Shown here: positions 43,112 to 51,892 of the stretch, piece by piece | Layout of the letters: every line of letters begins with the position of its first letter | Position numbering within the stretch: position 1 is the stretch's first letter | From: an uncultured Brevibacillus sp. | GTDB taxonomy: Bacteria; Bacillota; Bacilli; Brevibacillales; Brevibacillaceae | NCBI RefSeq assembly: GCF_947502445.1 | Contig: NZ_CANMZW010000007.1 | Span: 1 to 64,000 of the forward strand | Reading direction: 5' to 3' | DNA length: 64,000 nucleotides | Position numbers and translations under genes: made by a program | Notes under the pieces: model-generated | The model's database searches: none | Told to the model about the DNA's origin: nothing | What the model saw: the letters and a program-made list of their open reading frames with translations, nothing else

Positions 43112-43933
43112 ATGAAAAAAAAGGGTCTTTATTTATTGCTGTTGCCTGGCGTGTTGTTTTTGACGCTGTTCATGGTCATTCCGATCGTGCTCACCATTGC
43201 GTCTACCTTTTATCAAGAAGGAAGCTTTACACTGCAAGGATATTTCCAGTTTTTGACTGACAAGTACTTTATGAAGATTTTGCTGACGACTCTGCAAGTA
43301 AGTATCGTAACGACCATCGCTTGCATCCTGTTAGGTTTTCCCGCAGCTTATTACATTTCAAAGCTAGGGCCGCGTAAAAAAGGCATCCTGCTTGCACTCG
43401 CCATCTTTCCACTGTTGACCAGCTCTGTCGTGCGATCTTTCAGTTGGATGATTATTCTTGGAAAAAAAGGGCTTCTAAACAGCTCCCTGCTCTCTATGGG
43501 ATTGATTGATAAGCCATTGGAAATATTGTACACCCCGACCGCGATGATGATCGGTTTGATCCATTTGTTCCTGCCGTTAATTATTATTACGCTGGTTGGC
43601 GTGATGGAAAACATTGATCCAGATTTGATTAAGGCTGCCGAGAGCTTGGGCGCCTCCAAATTTACCGCGTTTCGCAAGGTGATTGTGCCGCTGAGTGTTC
43701 CGGGCTTGATCATCGGTAGTATTCTCGTTTTCGTGGGAAGCTTGACTGCTTATACGACTCCTGCCCTTTTGGGGGGGAAACAACGGGTAATTTCTACGTT
43801 TCTCTATCAAAACGCGATTACGCTCAATGACTGGTATATGGCATCTGTCATCGCGACGATCATGATCGTCATTACGTTTGTCGTGATCTATGTAATGAAC
43901 AAATTGGCTACGAAATTAAATCCGAAGGGGTAG
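43112..43933 (+). CDS. PotB-like ABC permease
   Basis: 273 residues, six transmembrane helices and the EAA-type loop (AAESLGASKFTAFRKVIVPLSVPG). It forms the channel with the next gene's product. Gap of 26 bp to the nucleoside hydrolase and 5 bp to the partner permease. Confidence 0.9.
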   Translation: MKKKGLYLLLLPGVLFLTLFMVIPIVLTIASTFYQEGSFTLQGYFQFLTDKYFMKILLTTLQVSIVTTIACILLGFPAAYYISKLGPRKKGILLALAIFPLLTSSVVRSFSWMIILGKKGLLNSSLLSMGLIDKPLEILYTPTAMMIGLIHLFLPLIIITLVGVMENIDPDLIKAAESLGASKFTAFRKVIVPLSVPGLIIGSILVFVGSLTAYTTPALLGGKQRVISTFLYQNAITLNDWYMASVIATIMIVITFVVIYVMNKLATKLNPKG

Positions 43934-43938
43934 AAGCT

Positions 43939-44727
43939 ATGCAGGAGAAAAATCGCGGGTTGGCCCTGTTTACGCTTCTTGTGTTTCTGTTTTTGTTAGG
44001 GCCGCTCATTATTATATCGTTTACATCGTTCGAGCCAGGTACGGTTCTGAAATTCCCTCCGGAGGGCTTTTCGTGGCGATGGTATGAAAATATTTTCAAA
44101 GTGGAGATGTTTTTAACTACATTTAAAACCTCCATGTTCGTGTCGTTGCTTGGCAATCTGTTGGCACTCGTATTGGGAATCCCGGCTGCTTATGCTTTGA
44201 GCAGATTTTCTTTCAAGGGCAAGGCAGCGCTAAACGCTGTGTTCATTTCACCGGTATTGATCCCGGGTATTGTTATGGGCTTTGCAATGCTCAAGTACGT
44301 CATTATCGTGTATCATCTGCCGATTTACGCTGGTCTGTTGGTTGGACATACCGTTTTGATGCTTCCGTTTATTATTCGAGTGGTGGCATCGAGCTTGTCC
44401 AACTTTGACTTCGCCATTGAAGAAGCGGCACTCAGCCTTGGTGCAGGGCGTTTCGCAACGTTTTTCAAGGTGGTCTTGCCAAACATTCGATCCGGCATTA
44501 TCGCGGCTATTCTGATTGCTTTTCTGGAGTCGTTCAATAACGTAGACATCTCCGTATTCATGACTGGACCGGGGGTAAGCACACTGCCGATCCAGATGCT
44601 GACGTATGTGGAAAACAACTTTGATCCTACAATCGCTGCTCTTTCGGTGTTGCTCATGATCATCACAGCAATACTCATGTTCATCATTGAACGTCTGATG
44701 GGGCTTTCCTACTTTACTAAACGATAA
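43939..44727 (+). CDS. PotC-like ABC permease
   Basis: 262 residues, six transmembrane helices, EAA loop (EAALSLGAGRFATFFKVVLPNIRSG). The second half-channel of the importer. The AGGAGG-type site before the next gene (GGAGGC) supports a continuous operon. Confidence 0.9.
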   Translation: MQEKNRGLALFTLLVFLFLLGPLIIISFTSFEPGTVLKFPPEGFSWRWYENIFKVEMFLTTFKTSMFVSLLGNLLALVLGIPAAYALSRFSFKGKAALNAVFISPVLIPGIVMGFAMLKYVIIVYHLPIYAGLLVGHTVLMLPFIIRVVASSLSNFDFAIEEAALSLGAGRFATFFKVVLPNIRSGIIAAILIAFLESFNNVDISVFMTGPGVSTLPIQMLTYVENNFDPTIAALSVLLMIITAILMFIIERLMGLSYFTKR

Positions 44728-44742
44728 CGGAGGCATCAAACC

Positions 44743-45804
44743 ATGGCATTGCTCACGCTGGATAATGTTTCAGTTGCCTATGACAATCAGTACATTTTGA
44801 AAAACTTCCATTTAAATATCGAAAAAGGTCAGCTTATTTCCCTGCTCGGACCAAGTGGTTGTGGGAAAACGACGACACTGCGCCTGATCGCTGGCTTTCT
44901 GGAAGCAAAGGACGGACGCTTCCTGTTTGACGGCAAGGATTACACGCGCGTGCCCGTAAATAAACGGAACTTCGGATTCGTATTCCAAAGCTATGCGTTG
45001 TTTCCGCACCTTTCTGTGTTTGATAACGTAGCGTTTGGTCTGCGCCTGCGAAAGGTAGACGAGACAGAGGTAAAGAAGCGCGTGCAGCAAATTTTGGATG
45101 TTGTGAGCCTGGGCGGCTTTGAAAAGAGATTTCCAAAGGAGCTCTCCGGTGGACAAAGACAGCGCGTGGCGATTGCTCGTGCCTTGGTCATTCAGCCTGA
45201 CCTCTTGTTGTTCGACGAGCCGCTGAGTAATCTGGATGCAAACCTGCGGATCAACATGCGCGTGGAAATTCGCCGTATCCAGCAAGAGCTGGGCATTACG
45301 ACGGTTTACGTATCCCACGATCAGGAGGAGTGCTTCTCTATCTCTGATCAAGTAGCCATCATGAACAAAGGCATCATAGAACAGCTCGATGATCCTGCAA
45401 CGATCTTTAAATATCCAAAAACAGAGTTCATCGCACGCTTTATCGGCTTTACGAATTTCATCGACTTTGCCGAGCGTACAGAGCAAGACGGTGAGATCGG
45501 ATTGCGTGTCGGTGATCATCACTTTGTTGCGTCCAAAAATCCGGGAACGGCGAATCCGGCAGGGAAAAAATGCGCGATGCGTCCAGATGATTTGCTGGTA
45601 ACGACGGAAGAGGTTGTCGATCAGAACATGAACCAGCTCAAGGGCAGCGTAAAGGTCAGCACGTTCCTCGGACGCAGCTATCAATACGTAGTAGAAACCG
45701 AGCTGGGCGATTTCACGGTTAATCAGGAAATGGAGACCCCCTACAAGACCGGCCAAAAGGTCAATCTGCTGTTTCCAAAAGACAAAATGGTACTGGTGGA
45801 CTAA
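44743..45804 (+). CDS. PotA-like ABC ATPase
   Basis: 353 residues. Walker A GPSGCGKT, signature [13 protein letters not shown], Walker B LLLFDEPLSNLD, and a C-terminal TOBE domain (about 275-353; CAMRPDDLLVT ... GRSYQYVVETELGDF). Energises the two permeases above. Confidence 0.92.
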   Translation: MALLTLDNVSVAYDNQYILKNFHLNIEKGQLISLLGPSGCGKTTTLRLIAGFLEAKDGRFLFDGKDYTRVPVNKRNFGFVFQSYALFPHLSVFDNVAFGLRLRKVDETEVKKRVQQILDVVSLGGFEKRFPKELSGGQRQRVAIARALVIQPDLLLFDEPLSNLDANLRINMRVEIRRIQQELGITTVYVSHDQEECFSISDQVAIMNKGIIEQLDDPATIFKYPKTEFIARFIGFTNFIDFAERTEQDGEIGLRVGDHHFVASKNPGTANPAGKKCAMRPDDLLVTTEEVVDQNMNQLKGSVKVSTFLGRSYQYVVETELGDFTVNQEMETPYKTGQKVNLLFPKDKMVLVD

Positions 45805-45821
45805 AGACAGGAGGGTTTTTC

Positions 45822-47531
45822 GTGAAAGTCGATTTGCTGATTCAAGACGTCCAGGTATACAACAGCTATTTTAAAAAGTTTATCAAGGGAAACGTAGCTG
45901 TACTAGACGGAAGATTCCTATATATTGGAGAGCGTGATACGGAGAGCTTTGAAGCGGGCGAGGTTCTCGCTGGTCGCGGTCGCTACATGATTCCAGGTCT
46001 GGTCGACATCCATCTGCACATCGAGAGCACGATGGTGACGCCAGAGACCTTTTCCTATGGTTTGATCCAAAATGGAGTGACGACCATTGTGCCGGAGCCC
46101 CACGAGATGGCGAATGTATTTGGCTTCGAAGGGATCAAAGAGATGATTCGTGCCAGCCAGGACTGTGTCGTGGATATGAAGTATGCGATTCCTAGCTCGG
46201 TGCCAGCGACCTCGATGGAAACAACCGGGGGTTCTGTTGAGATTCCTGATATGGACGAGCTTTTGCGTTCGGAAGAGATCATCTGTCTGGGCGAGATCAT
46301 GAATTATGTGGATATCATCAAGGACCCTGACTGTAAAACAAATCAAATCCTGGAGCATATTCGCAAAGAGTATCCGAAGCTCGTCATTGAAGGGCATGTT
46401 CCGAAGCTGCTTGACCTTGATTTGCATCGCGTGATTTATGCAGGAGTGGATTCTGACCATACCCATCAAATGCTGGAAGGGATGGAAGCCAGAATCGCTG
46501 CAGGCATGTTCCTGGAGATACAAGAGAAGTCGATGACCGAGGAAGTCATGAACTATTTGATCAACGAGGATGTTTCTGAGCATTTTTGCTTTATAACGGA
46601 TGACGTCATGACAGATTCTCTCTACAATCGCGGTCATCTCAACCATATCGTGAAAAAGGCGATCCAAATGGGTATGACGCCGGAGCGCGCCATCTATGCC
46701 GGAACATTTACTCCTGCAAGACGGATGCAAATGACAGACCGTGGCGCGATTGCCCCGGGTAAAATTGCGGATTTCATGCTAGTTTCCGATTTGCGTGAGC
46801 TGGCGATTGAGCAGGTGTACAAAAACGGGAAGAAAGCGTTTGATTCCAGTGAAGACTACAGCCAAGTAGTAAAACCTAAGCAGTTCCCGGCGCATTTTTA
46901 TCAGAGCATTCAGCTGTCGCCACTCACGGAAGCCGATTTCCAGGTAGCTGCTGATGCTCCTGACAATCGCTATCCTTGCCGTGTAATGTTGGTGCAGAAC
47001 GGCTCCACATTTACCGAGGATCACCGAGGCATTGTCGAGGTGCGGGACGGACTGCTGTGCTGGGAAGAAAGCCCGTATGGACTCATTGCAGTCATCGAGC
47101 GCTATGGAAAAAACGGCAATCGCGGCTATGGACTGATCAGTGGAGATACAATCAAGCGCGGTGCAGTCGCAACCAGCTACTCACATGACAACCACAATCT
47201 GCTCGTTGTAGGTCACAATCCACACGACATGATGATCGCAGCAAACGAGGTCATTCGGAACCAGGGCGGCTTCTACGTTGCCTGCGACGGAAAAGTAATC
47301 GCCAGTCTGCATTTGCCAGTGGGTGGTATTCTGACGGAGGAGCCGCTTGAAAAAACGGCAAAAGAAGTAGAACAGCTGCGCAGAGCCATGGAATCCCTCG
47401 GCTACAATCACTACAATCCGATCATGTCTATCAGCACGCATTCGCTGCCAGTCAGCCCGGCATTGAAGCTGACGGATTTGGGTCTGATTGATGTGAATGA
47501 GGGGAAAGTCGTGCCGCTGCTTTTGATGTAG
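45822..47531 (+). CDS. ade: Adenine deaminase
   Basis: 569 residues from a GTG with AGGAGGG upstream. It converts adenine to hypoxanthine and ammonia. The amidohydrolase metal motif HLHIEST lies early, followed by PEPHEMANVFG, EIMNYV, GHVPKL, DSDHTH and the late ITDDVMTDSL metal residues. The C-terminal adenine-deaminase domain (THSLPVSPALKLTDLGLID) completes the usual length. Last gene of the operon, consistent with adenine salvage after nucleoside cleavage. Confidence 0.95.
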   Translation: MKVDLLIQDVQVYNSYFKKFIKGNVAVLDGRFLYIGERDTESFEAGEVLAGRGRYMIPGLVDIHLHIESTMVTPETFSYGLIQNGVTTIVPEPHEMANVFGFEGIKEMIRASQDCVVDMKYAIPSSVPATSMETTGGSVEIPDMDELLRSEEIICLGEIMNYVDIIKDPDCKTNQILEHIRKEYPKLVIEGHVPKLLDLDLHRVIYAGVDSDHTHQMLEGMEARIAAGMFLEIQEKSMTEEVMNYLINEDVSEHFCFITDDVMTDSLYNRGHLNHIVKKAIQMGMTPERAIYAGTFTPARRMQMTDRGAIAPGKIADFMLVSDLRELAIEQVYKNGKKAFDSSEDYSQVVKPKQFPAHFYQSIQLSPLTEADFQVAADAPDNRYPCRVMLVQNGSTFTEDHRGIVEVRDGLLCWEESPYGLIAVIERYGKNGNRGYGLISGDTIKRGAVATSYSHDNHNLLVVGHNPHDMMIAANEVIRNQGGFYVACDGKVIASLHLPVGGILTEEPLEKTAKEVEQLRRAMESLGYNHYNPIMSISTHSLPVSPALKLTDLGLIDVNEGKVVPLLLM

Positions 47532-47551
47532 AAGCATAATGATGATAGAGC

Positions 47552-47588
47552 AAAACCCGGGAGCACATTCGCTGTTCCCGGGTTTTTT
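47552..47588. terminator. Terminator between the purine operon and yxeQ
   Basis: AAAACCCGGGA pairs with TCCCGGGTTTTTT; A- and T-rich on both sides, so it can end both converging transcripts. Confidence 0.92.
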
Positions 47589-47599
47589 CATGATTCCAT

Positions 47600-48985
47600 T
47601 TATGCCAATAACGACAGGAGGCGTGTCAAATCTGCCTCTGTTGCGAGAGACGCGGTCGTATCCACAAGCTGCTCGGCAAGCGCCGGAGCCGTTGTCAGCA
47701 CATCCGTAAGCTTTTGCTGCACGTCTGCTGCCGAGAGGGCATTTCCTGGTGCGCCACGTGGGCGATCTACCCGCTCGCGATACACCTGTCCGTCCTTTGT
47801 AGTGATTTCAACAATTGTAAAGCGACCTTTTGGCACGGCTTCCGGGGCAGGCGCGATTTCGCTGTCGTAGGCGCGCCGAGCACGCGGCAAAAAGGCGAGA
47901 ATGTCCTCCTGGATCGGCGCTGCTGTGAAGCTGTCCAAAGACAGCGATCGTCTGTGCAGAGCGAGGCTGACCACGTACTCGACGCTGAAGCGGCCCTGTT
48001 CGCCTGTGCGCGGCTGCCTTTCGACGAGGGCTGTATCGCCTCCCGGAGGAAACACGATTCGGACAGATTCCACATCTGTGGGGGTAAAGGAATGGAGGGC
48101 AGCCAAGCGAACAGCTGCATCTGCAGCGTGATGTGCGGCAGAGCAAAACGGATAGATTTTGAACCATAGCCCGGGAGTAGCAATTCTCCAGGAGGTGCCC
48201 CAATCTTTAAGCAAAACAGATGTGGCCAGCGACAAGTCTCCGTAGACCGCCAAAAAGCCATATTCGCCATCCAATGCATGCAAGCTGCCTCCGAAGTCTG
48301 CTTCTGCGAGCTTGACTGCCAGCAAAGCGGACTGGGCAGCGAGTCCAGCGTGCAGGGGCTTGGCTTCAGTGCCGAATTGCGTGCGAAGGCCGCTTGCCTG
48401 GGTGGCGGCAAAGCCGATCGCTTTTTGCAGCTTTTCCGCGGAAAAGCCTTTTGCGTAGCCTGCCGCAACTGCTGCAGCGATGACCCCGAGTGTAGAGGTA
48501 TTGTGCCAGCCTTTGATGTAATGAGCGTCCCCAATCGCACGTCCCAACCGCGCCATGACCTCTACGCCAATAACATAGGCAGAGAGAAATCGCTGTCCGC
48601 TTAGCTGGCAGGTGGAGGCAACGGAAATTAGCGCGGGCAAAAGCACCGTACTGGGATGACCCCGGACATCGGAATGCACATCGTCAAAATCAAGAGCGTG
48701 CCCGATGTAGCCGTTCAGCAAGGCGGCCTGAAGAAAGCTGGCCTTGCGCCGTTGCCCGATTACAGGCACTTCGGCAAGGCCGCCTTCTGCATCGACGATT
48801 TTCCACAGCTTTACCGTCCCCAAATCCTCTCGGGCAGCAAAGCTGGCTGCCAAATAATCCAAGATTCCCAATCGGGCCGCTGCCATGGCCGCATCGTCAT
48901 TTTCAGGATGAGAAGAAACGACGAGATCCGCCAGCTCCTCTGTCAGCCGTCTGTCTCGTGCTGCGAACGTATTTGTATTGGTCAC
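47600..48985 (-). CDS. yxeQ: MmgE/PrpD-family protein YxeQ-like
   Basis: 461 residues from a GTG (GGGAG upstream). The MmgE/PrpD fold is clear (GILDYLAASFAA, LNGYIGHALDFDDVHSDVRGHPS, GWHNTSTLGVIAAA). It is related to 2-methylcitrate dehydratase. In B. subtilis yxeQ is the last gene of yxeKLMNOPQ; here it follows yxeO. Its step in that pathway is not settled. Confidence 0.85.
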   Translation of the reverse strand: MTNTNTFAARDRRLTEELADLVVSSHPENDDAAMAAARLGILDYLAASFAAREDLGTVKLWKIVDAEGGLAEVPVIGQRRKASFLQAALLNGYIGHALDFDDVHSDVRGHPSTVLLPALISVASTCQLSGQRFLSAYVIGVEVMARLGRAIGDAHYIKGWHNTSTLGVIAAAVAAGYAKGFSAEKLQKAIGFAATQASGLRTQFGTEAKPLHAGLAAQSALLAVKLAEADFGGSLHALDGEYGFLAVYGDLSLATSVLLKDWGTSWRIATPGLWFKIYPFCSAAHHAADAAVRLAALHSFTPTDVESVRIVFPPGGDTALVERQPRTGEQGRFSVEYVVSLALHRRSLSLDSFTAAPIQEDILAFLPRARRAYDSEIAPAPEAVPKGRFTIVEITTKDGQVYRERVDRPRGAPGNALSAADVQQKLTDVLTTAPALAEQLVDTTASLATEADLTRLLSLLA

Positions 48986-49008
48986 GATGTGCCACTCCCT
49001 TTCCCAGC

Positions 49009-49761
49009 CTACGAGATAAAGGTGACCGGAGCGGTTATTTGCTGCAAAAACCGCTGCGTACGCTGGTTTTGCGGACGGTCATAGATTTCCTCAGGCGTTC
49101 CTTGCTCGACAATTTTGCCGTCAGCCATGAAAATGATGCGGTCTGCCACCTGGCGGGCGAAGGCCATCTCATGTGTGACGATCAGCATGGTTGTGCGCTT
49201 TTCGGCAATGCTCTTGATGACCTGCAGCACCTCGGCAACCAGTTCTGGATCGAGAGCGGAGGTTGGTTCGTCGAGCAAAATCGCATGCGGCTCAACAGCG
49301 AGAGCGCGAGCGATGGCAACGCGCTGCTGCTGGCCCCCGGACAGGGTGATAGGGTAGCTGTCGGCTTTGTGAGCCAGACCGACCTGCTCCAGAAGTGCCA
49401 GACCAATTTTGTCTGCCTCGCTCTGCTTCATCTTTTTTGTGATGATCAATGATTCCGTGATATTTTGCAATGCTGTCCTGTTTTTAAACAAGTTGTAGTT
49501 TTGAAAAACCATCGCTGTCTGCTGGCGAAGCTGGTGTGCCTCCTTGCGCGAGTATTTTTGTGCGTCCAGTGCAGCTTGCCCGATTTCGATTCTTCCTGCG
49601 TCAGGACTCTCCAACAGGTTGAGACAGCGCAGCAGCGTTGATTTCCCCGAGCCGGACGGGCCGATAATGGCTACGACCTCTCCTTGCTTCACTTCGATAT
49701 CAATCCCGTCGAGTACGACCAGATCCTTAAACTGCTTGCGCAGATTCGTTACGTGTATCAT
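49009..49761 (-). CDS. yxeO: Amino-acid-type ABC ATPase YxeO-like
   Basis: 250 residues. Walker A GPSGSGKS, signature [13 protein letters not shown], Walker [13 protein letters not shown]: a polar amino-acid uptake ATPase (GlnQ/TcyC type). 23 bp before yxeQ and 12 bp after yxeN. Confidence 0.9.
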   Translation of the reverse strand: MIHVTNLRKQFKDLVVLDGIDIEVKQGEVVAIIGPSGSGKSTLLRCLNLLESPDAGRIEIGQAALDAQKYSRKEAHQLRQQTAMVFQNYNLFKNRTALQNITESLIITKKMKQSEADKIGLALLEQVGLAHKADSYPITLSGGQQQRVAIARALAVEPHAILLDEPTSALDPELVAEVLQVIKSIAEKRTTMLIVTHEMAFARQVADRIIFMADGKIVEQGTPEEIYDRPQNQRTQRFLQQITAPVTFIS

Positions 49762-49773
49762 GGCGATCCCTCG

Positions 49774-50445
49774 TTAGTTTTTATATGGCTTGCTCAGTCG
49801 TTTTTCCAGCCATTCCTGCAACAGGCTGTAGACGATGGTCAATGCCCAGTACACAATCGCGACAGCCAGGTAAATTTCAAAAAACTTCAGTGATGCAGAG
49901 GCCATCATTTTCCCTTGGGCGAACAGCTCGGCGACCCCGAGTGTAAAGGCCAGCGAGGTTTCCTTCACAAGCCCGATAAACGTATTGCCCGAAGCGGGGA
50001 TCGCGTTGCGTGTCGCCTGTGGGAGAATGATGCGCCGGTACGCCTGGGTTTTGGTCATGCCGACAGCCAGACACGCCTCTAGCTGTCCGTTGTCGACGGA
50101 GCCAAGTGCTGCGCGAAAAATCTCTGCCAAATAGGCCGAGTTTTTGATGCTCAGGCCGATAATGGCTGCCGTCAGGGCATTCAATGCGCTGAACGACGGG
50201 AACAACTGAGGCAAACCGTAGTAGATCAGAAACAGCTGCACGAGTGTAGGCGTTGCCCGGAAAAAGGAAATGTACACATTGGCGAGCTGATGCAGCACAG
50301 GAACCCGGTTTTTCGTGATGAGAGCGAGCACCAGCCCAATGGCGATGGCAAATATCATCGCGACGACTGCCATCACCAAAGTAAGTGGCAAGTATTTGAG
50401 CAAGGTAGGAAAGACCTCTAGCATGTATTGCCCGTCAAAATTCAT
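49774..50445 (-). CDS. yxeN: Amino-acid-type ABC permease YxeN-like
   Basis: 223 residues from the ATG at 50445 (GGCGGTG upstream; a GTG at 50454 is an alternative). HisM-type permease with about five helices and the EAA loop (EACLAVGMTKTQAYRRIILPQATR). Forms a homodimeric channel with YxeO and YxeM. Confidence 0.9.
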   Translation of the reverse strand: MNFDGQYMLEVFPTLLKYLPLTLVMAVVAMIFAIAIGLVLALITKNRVPVLHQLANVYISFFRATPTLVQLFLIYYGLPQLFPSFSALNALTAAIIGLSIKNSAYLAEIFRAALGSVDNGQLEACLAVGMTKTQAYRRIILPQATRNAIPASGNTFIGLVKETSLAFTLGVAELFAQGKMMASASLKFFEIYLAVAIVYWALTIVYSLLQEWLEKRLSKPYKN

Positions 50446-50459
50446 TGCGTACACACCGC

Positions 50460-51263
50460 CTATTTCTGAATTGGCGCTGTAACATCAGCCTTGAAGTATT
50501 TTTCCGAAAGCTGCTTCAAGGTGCCACTGTCACGCAGCTCTGTCAGCACTTTGTCAAACTCCGCGCGCAGCTGATCGTGCTTCTCGTCTTTCTGGAACGG
50601 GAAGGCTACTTCCTCATAAGTGATCGGATCTCCGGCCAGCTTCAACGGCAGCCCTGTTTTTTCAATCTGGGCGAGCAGGACGCTGCGTCCATTGATGTAA
50701 GCATCGATTCGTCCGTAGGCTACGTCGTTGAGGGTCCCTTCCTGTGTCTCGTAGGTGCGGATGTTGATTTCATTGTTCGGGTCCTGCTTCTGCAGGTTTT
50801 TCGTATGATTCGAGCCGAGAACCGCTCCGACTGTTTTTCCTTTCAAATCCTTGACGGAATGAATATCGGTGTTGTCATTTTTTACGATGATTTGTGTTCC
50901 GGCGTAGGCGTAGGTTTGGGAAAAGTTGAATTTTTCCTTACGCTCATTAGTCATAGCCACCTGATTGGCGACCGTATCGATCCGGCCTGTTTCCAGCTGA
51001 CCCATTACGCCGCTGAACTCAGCAAGGTGCCACTCGATTTTATAGCCGAGCTTCGCAGCGATTGCTTCTGCTACATCGACGTCAAAGCCCTGCAATTTTT
51101 CCCCTTCTTTATAGGCGAATGGGTAGCTTTGTCCTGTTGCGCCTACGCGTAAAACCTTTTCTTCTGAAGCTCCCGAGGCTGCCTGATCGCCGCCATTGCC
51201 GCATGCAGCGAGGAGGATTGAGAGGCCGAGTGTAATAGCGAGTATTCCTTTGTGCTTTTTCAT
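50460..51263 (-). CDS. yxeM: Substrate-binding lipoprotein YxeM-like
   Basis: 267 residues from the ATG at 51263 (AGGAGATACGCAT upstream). A lipoprotein signal ends LLAACG. A class II binding fold follows (VLRVGATGQSYPFAYKEGEK ... ETGRIDTVANQVAMTNER). B. subtilis YxeM belongs to the importer for S-(2-succino)cysteine-type substrates. Confidence 0.9.
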   Translation of the reverse strand: MKKHKGILAITLGLSILLAACGNGGDQAASGASEEKVLRVGATGQSYPFAYKEGEKLQGFDVDVAEAIAAKLGYKIEWHLAEFSGVMGQLETGRIDTVANQVAMTNERKEKFNFSQTYAYAGTQIIVKNDNTDIHSVKDLKGKTVGAVLGSNHTKNLQKQDPNNEINIRTYETQEGTLNDVAYGRIDAYINGRSVLLAQIEKTGLPLKLAGDPITYEEVAFPFQKDEKHDQLRAEFDKVLTELRDSGTLKQLSEKYFKADVTAPIQK

Positions 51264-51314
51264 ATGCGTATCTCCTAGTTGGTTAATTTGTTTTGTACTG
51301 ATGTGTCGCACGAG

Positions 51315-51815
51315 CTACGGCAGTGGTGTTTGCAGCTCTTTGCGGAAATAAATCGTCGTGTGGCCGCGGCCCAGATTGGCTTCACCGGCTCGCACATAGC
51401 CTCTGCGTTCATATATGGCTGACAGCCACGGATGCTCCTCGGCTGTACCGAGCGAAACGGCAGGAGCTTTCAACGTATCCCGGACGATAACCTCTTCTAC
51501 CCACGTTAGCAGAGCGGAGCCGATGCCTTTTTTGCCGATGACAGGATCGACGGCAAACCACCAGATATGGGGAAGGCCGAATGGTCCAGGCTGAGGCCCC
51601 CAGGGCATGCGCAGCGAGACAGTTGCCTGAATCTTGCCGCCTTCCTCCAGGACGTAACAGGCATGGTTGTGAATGTTTTTCTGGACGAGTGCCAGATCGG
51701 CTGTGGCTGCAGCAAAATGGATGCCCAGCTCGCGTATGGGAGCATAGGCTCGCAGCGTCAGCGTGAGCAGCTCCTCCGCATCGTCTGTGGTAGCCAGACG
51801 GAACGTTCTTGTCAT
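51315..51815 (-). CDS. yxeL: GNAT acetyltransferase YxeL-like
   Basis: 166 residues from the ATG at 51815 (GAGGGAG upstream). The GNAT acetyl-CoA motif is VDPVIGKKGIGSALL. In B. subtilis, YxeL N-acetylates S-(2-succino)cysteine before the monooxygenase acts. Located between yxeK and yxeM, as in B. subtilis. Confidence 0.85.
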   Translation of the reverse strand: MTRTFRLATTDDAEELLTLTLRAYAPIRELGIHFAAATADLALVQKNIHNHACYVLEEGGKIQATVSLRMPWGPQPGPFGLPHIWWFAVDPVIGKKGIGSALLTWVEEVIVRDTLKAPAVSLGTAEEHPWLSAIYERRGYVRAGEANLGRGHTTIYFRKELQTPLP

Positions 51816-51892
51816 GTTGTCTCCCTCGCACTTCTTGCTGTAATCCGGTTCTAAGGATGCGCATTTTGGCATCGACCAGTGGTTGCAGGATT

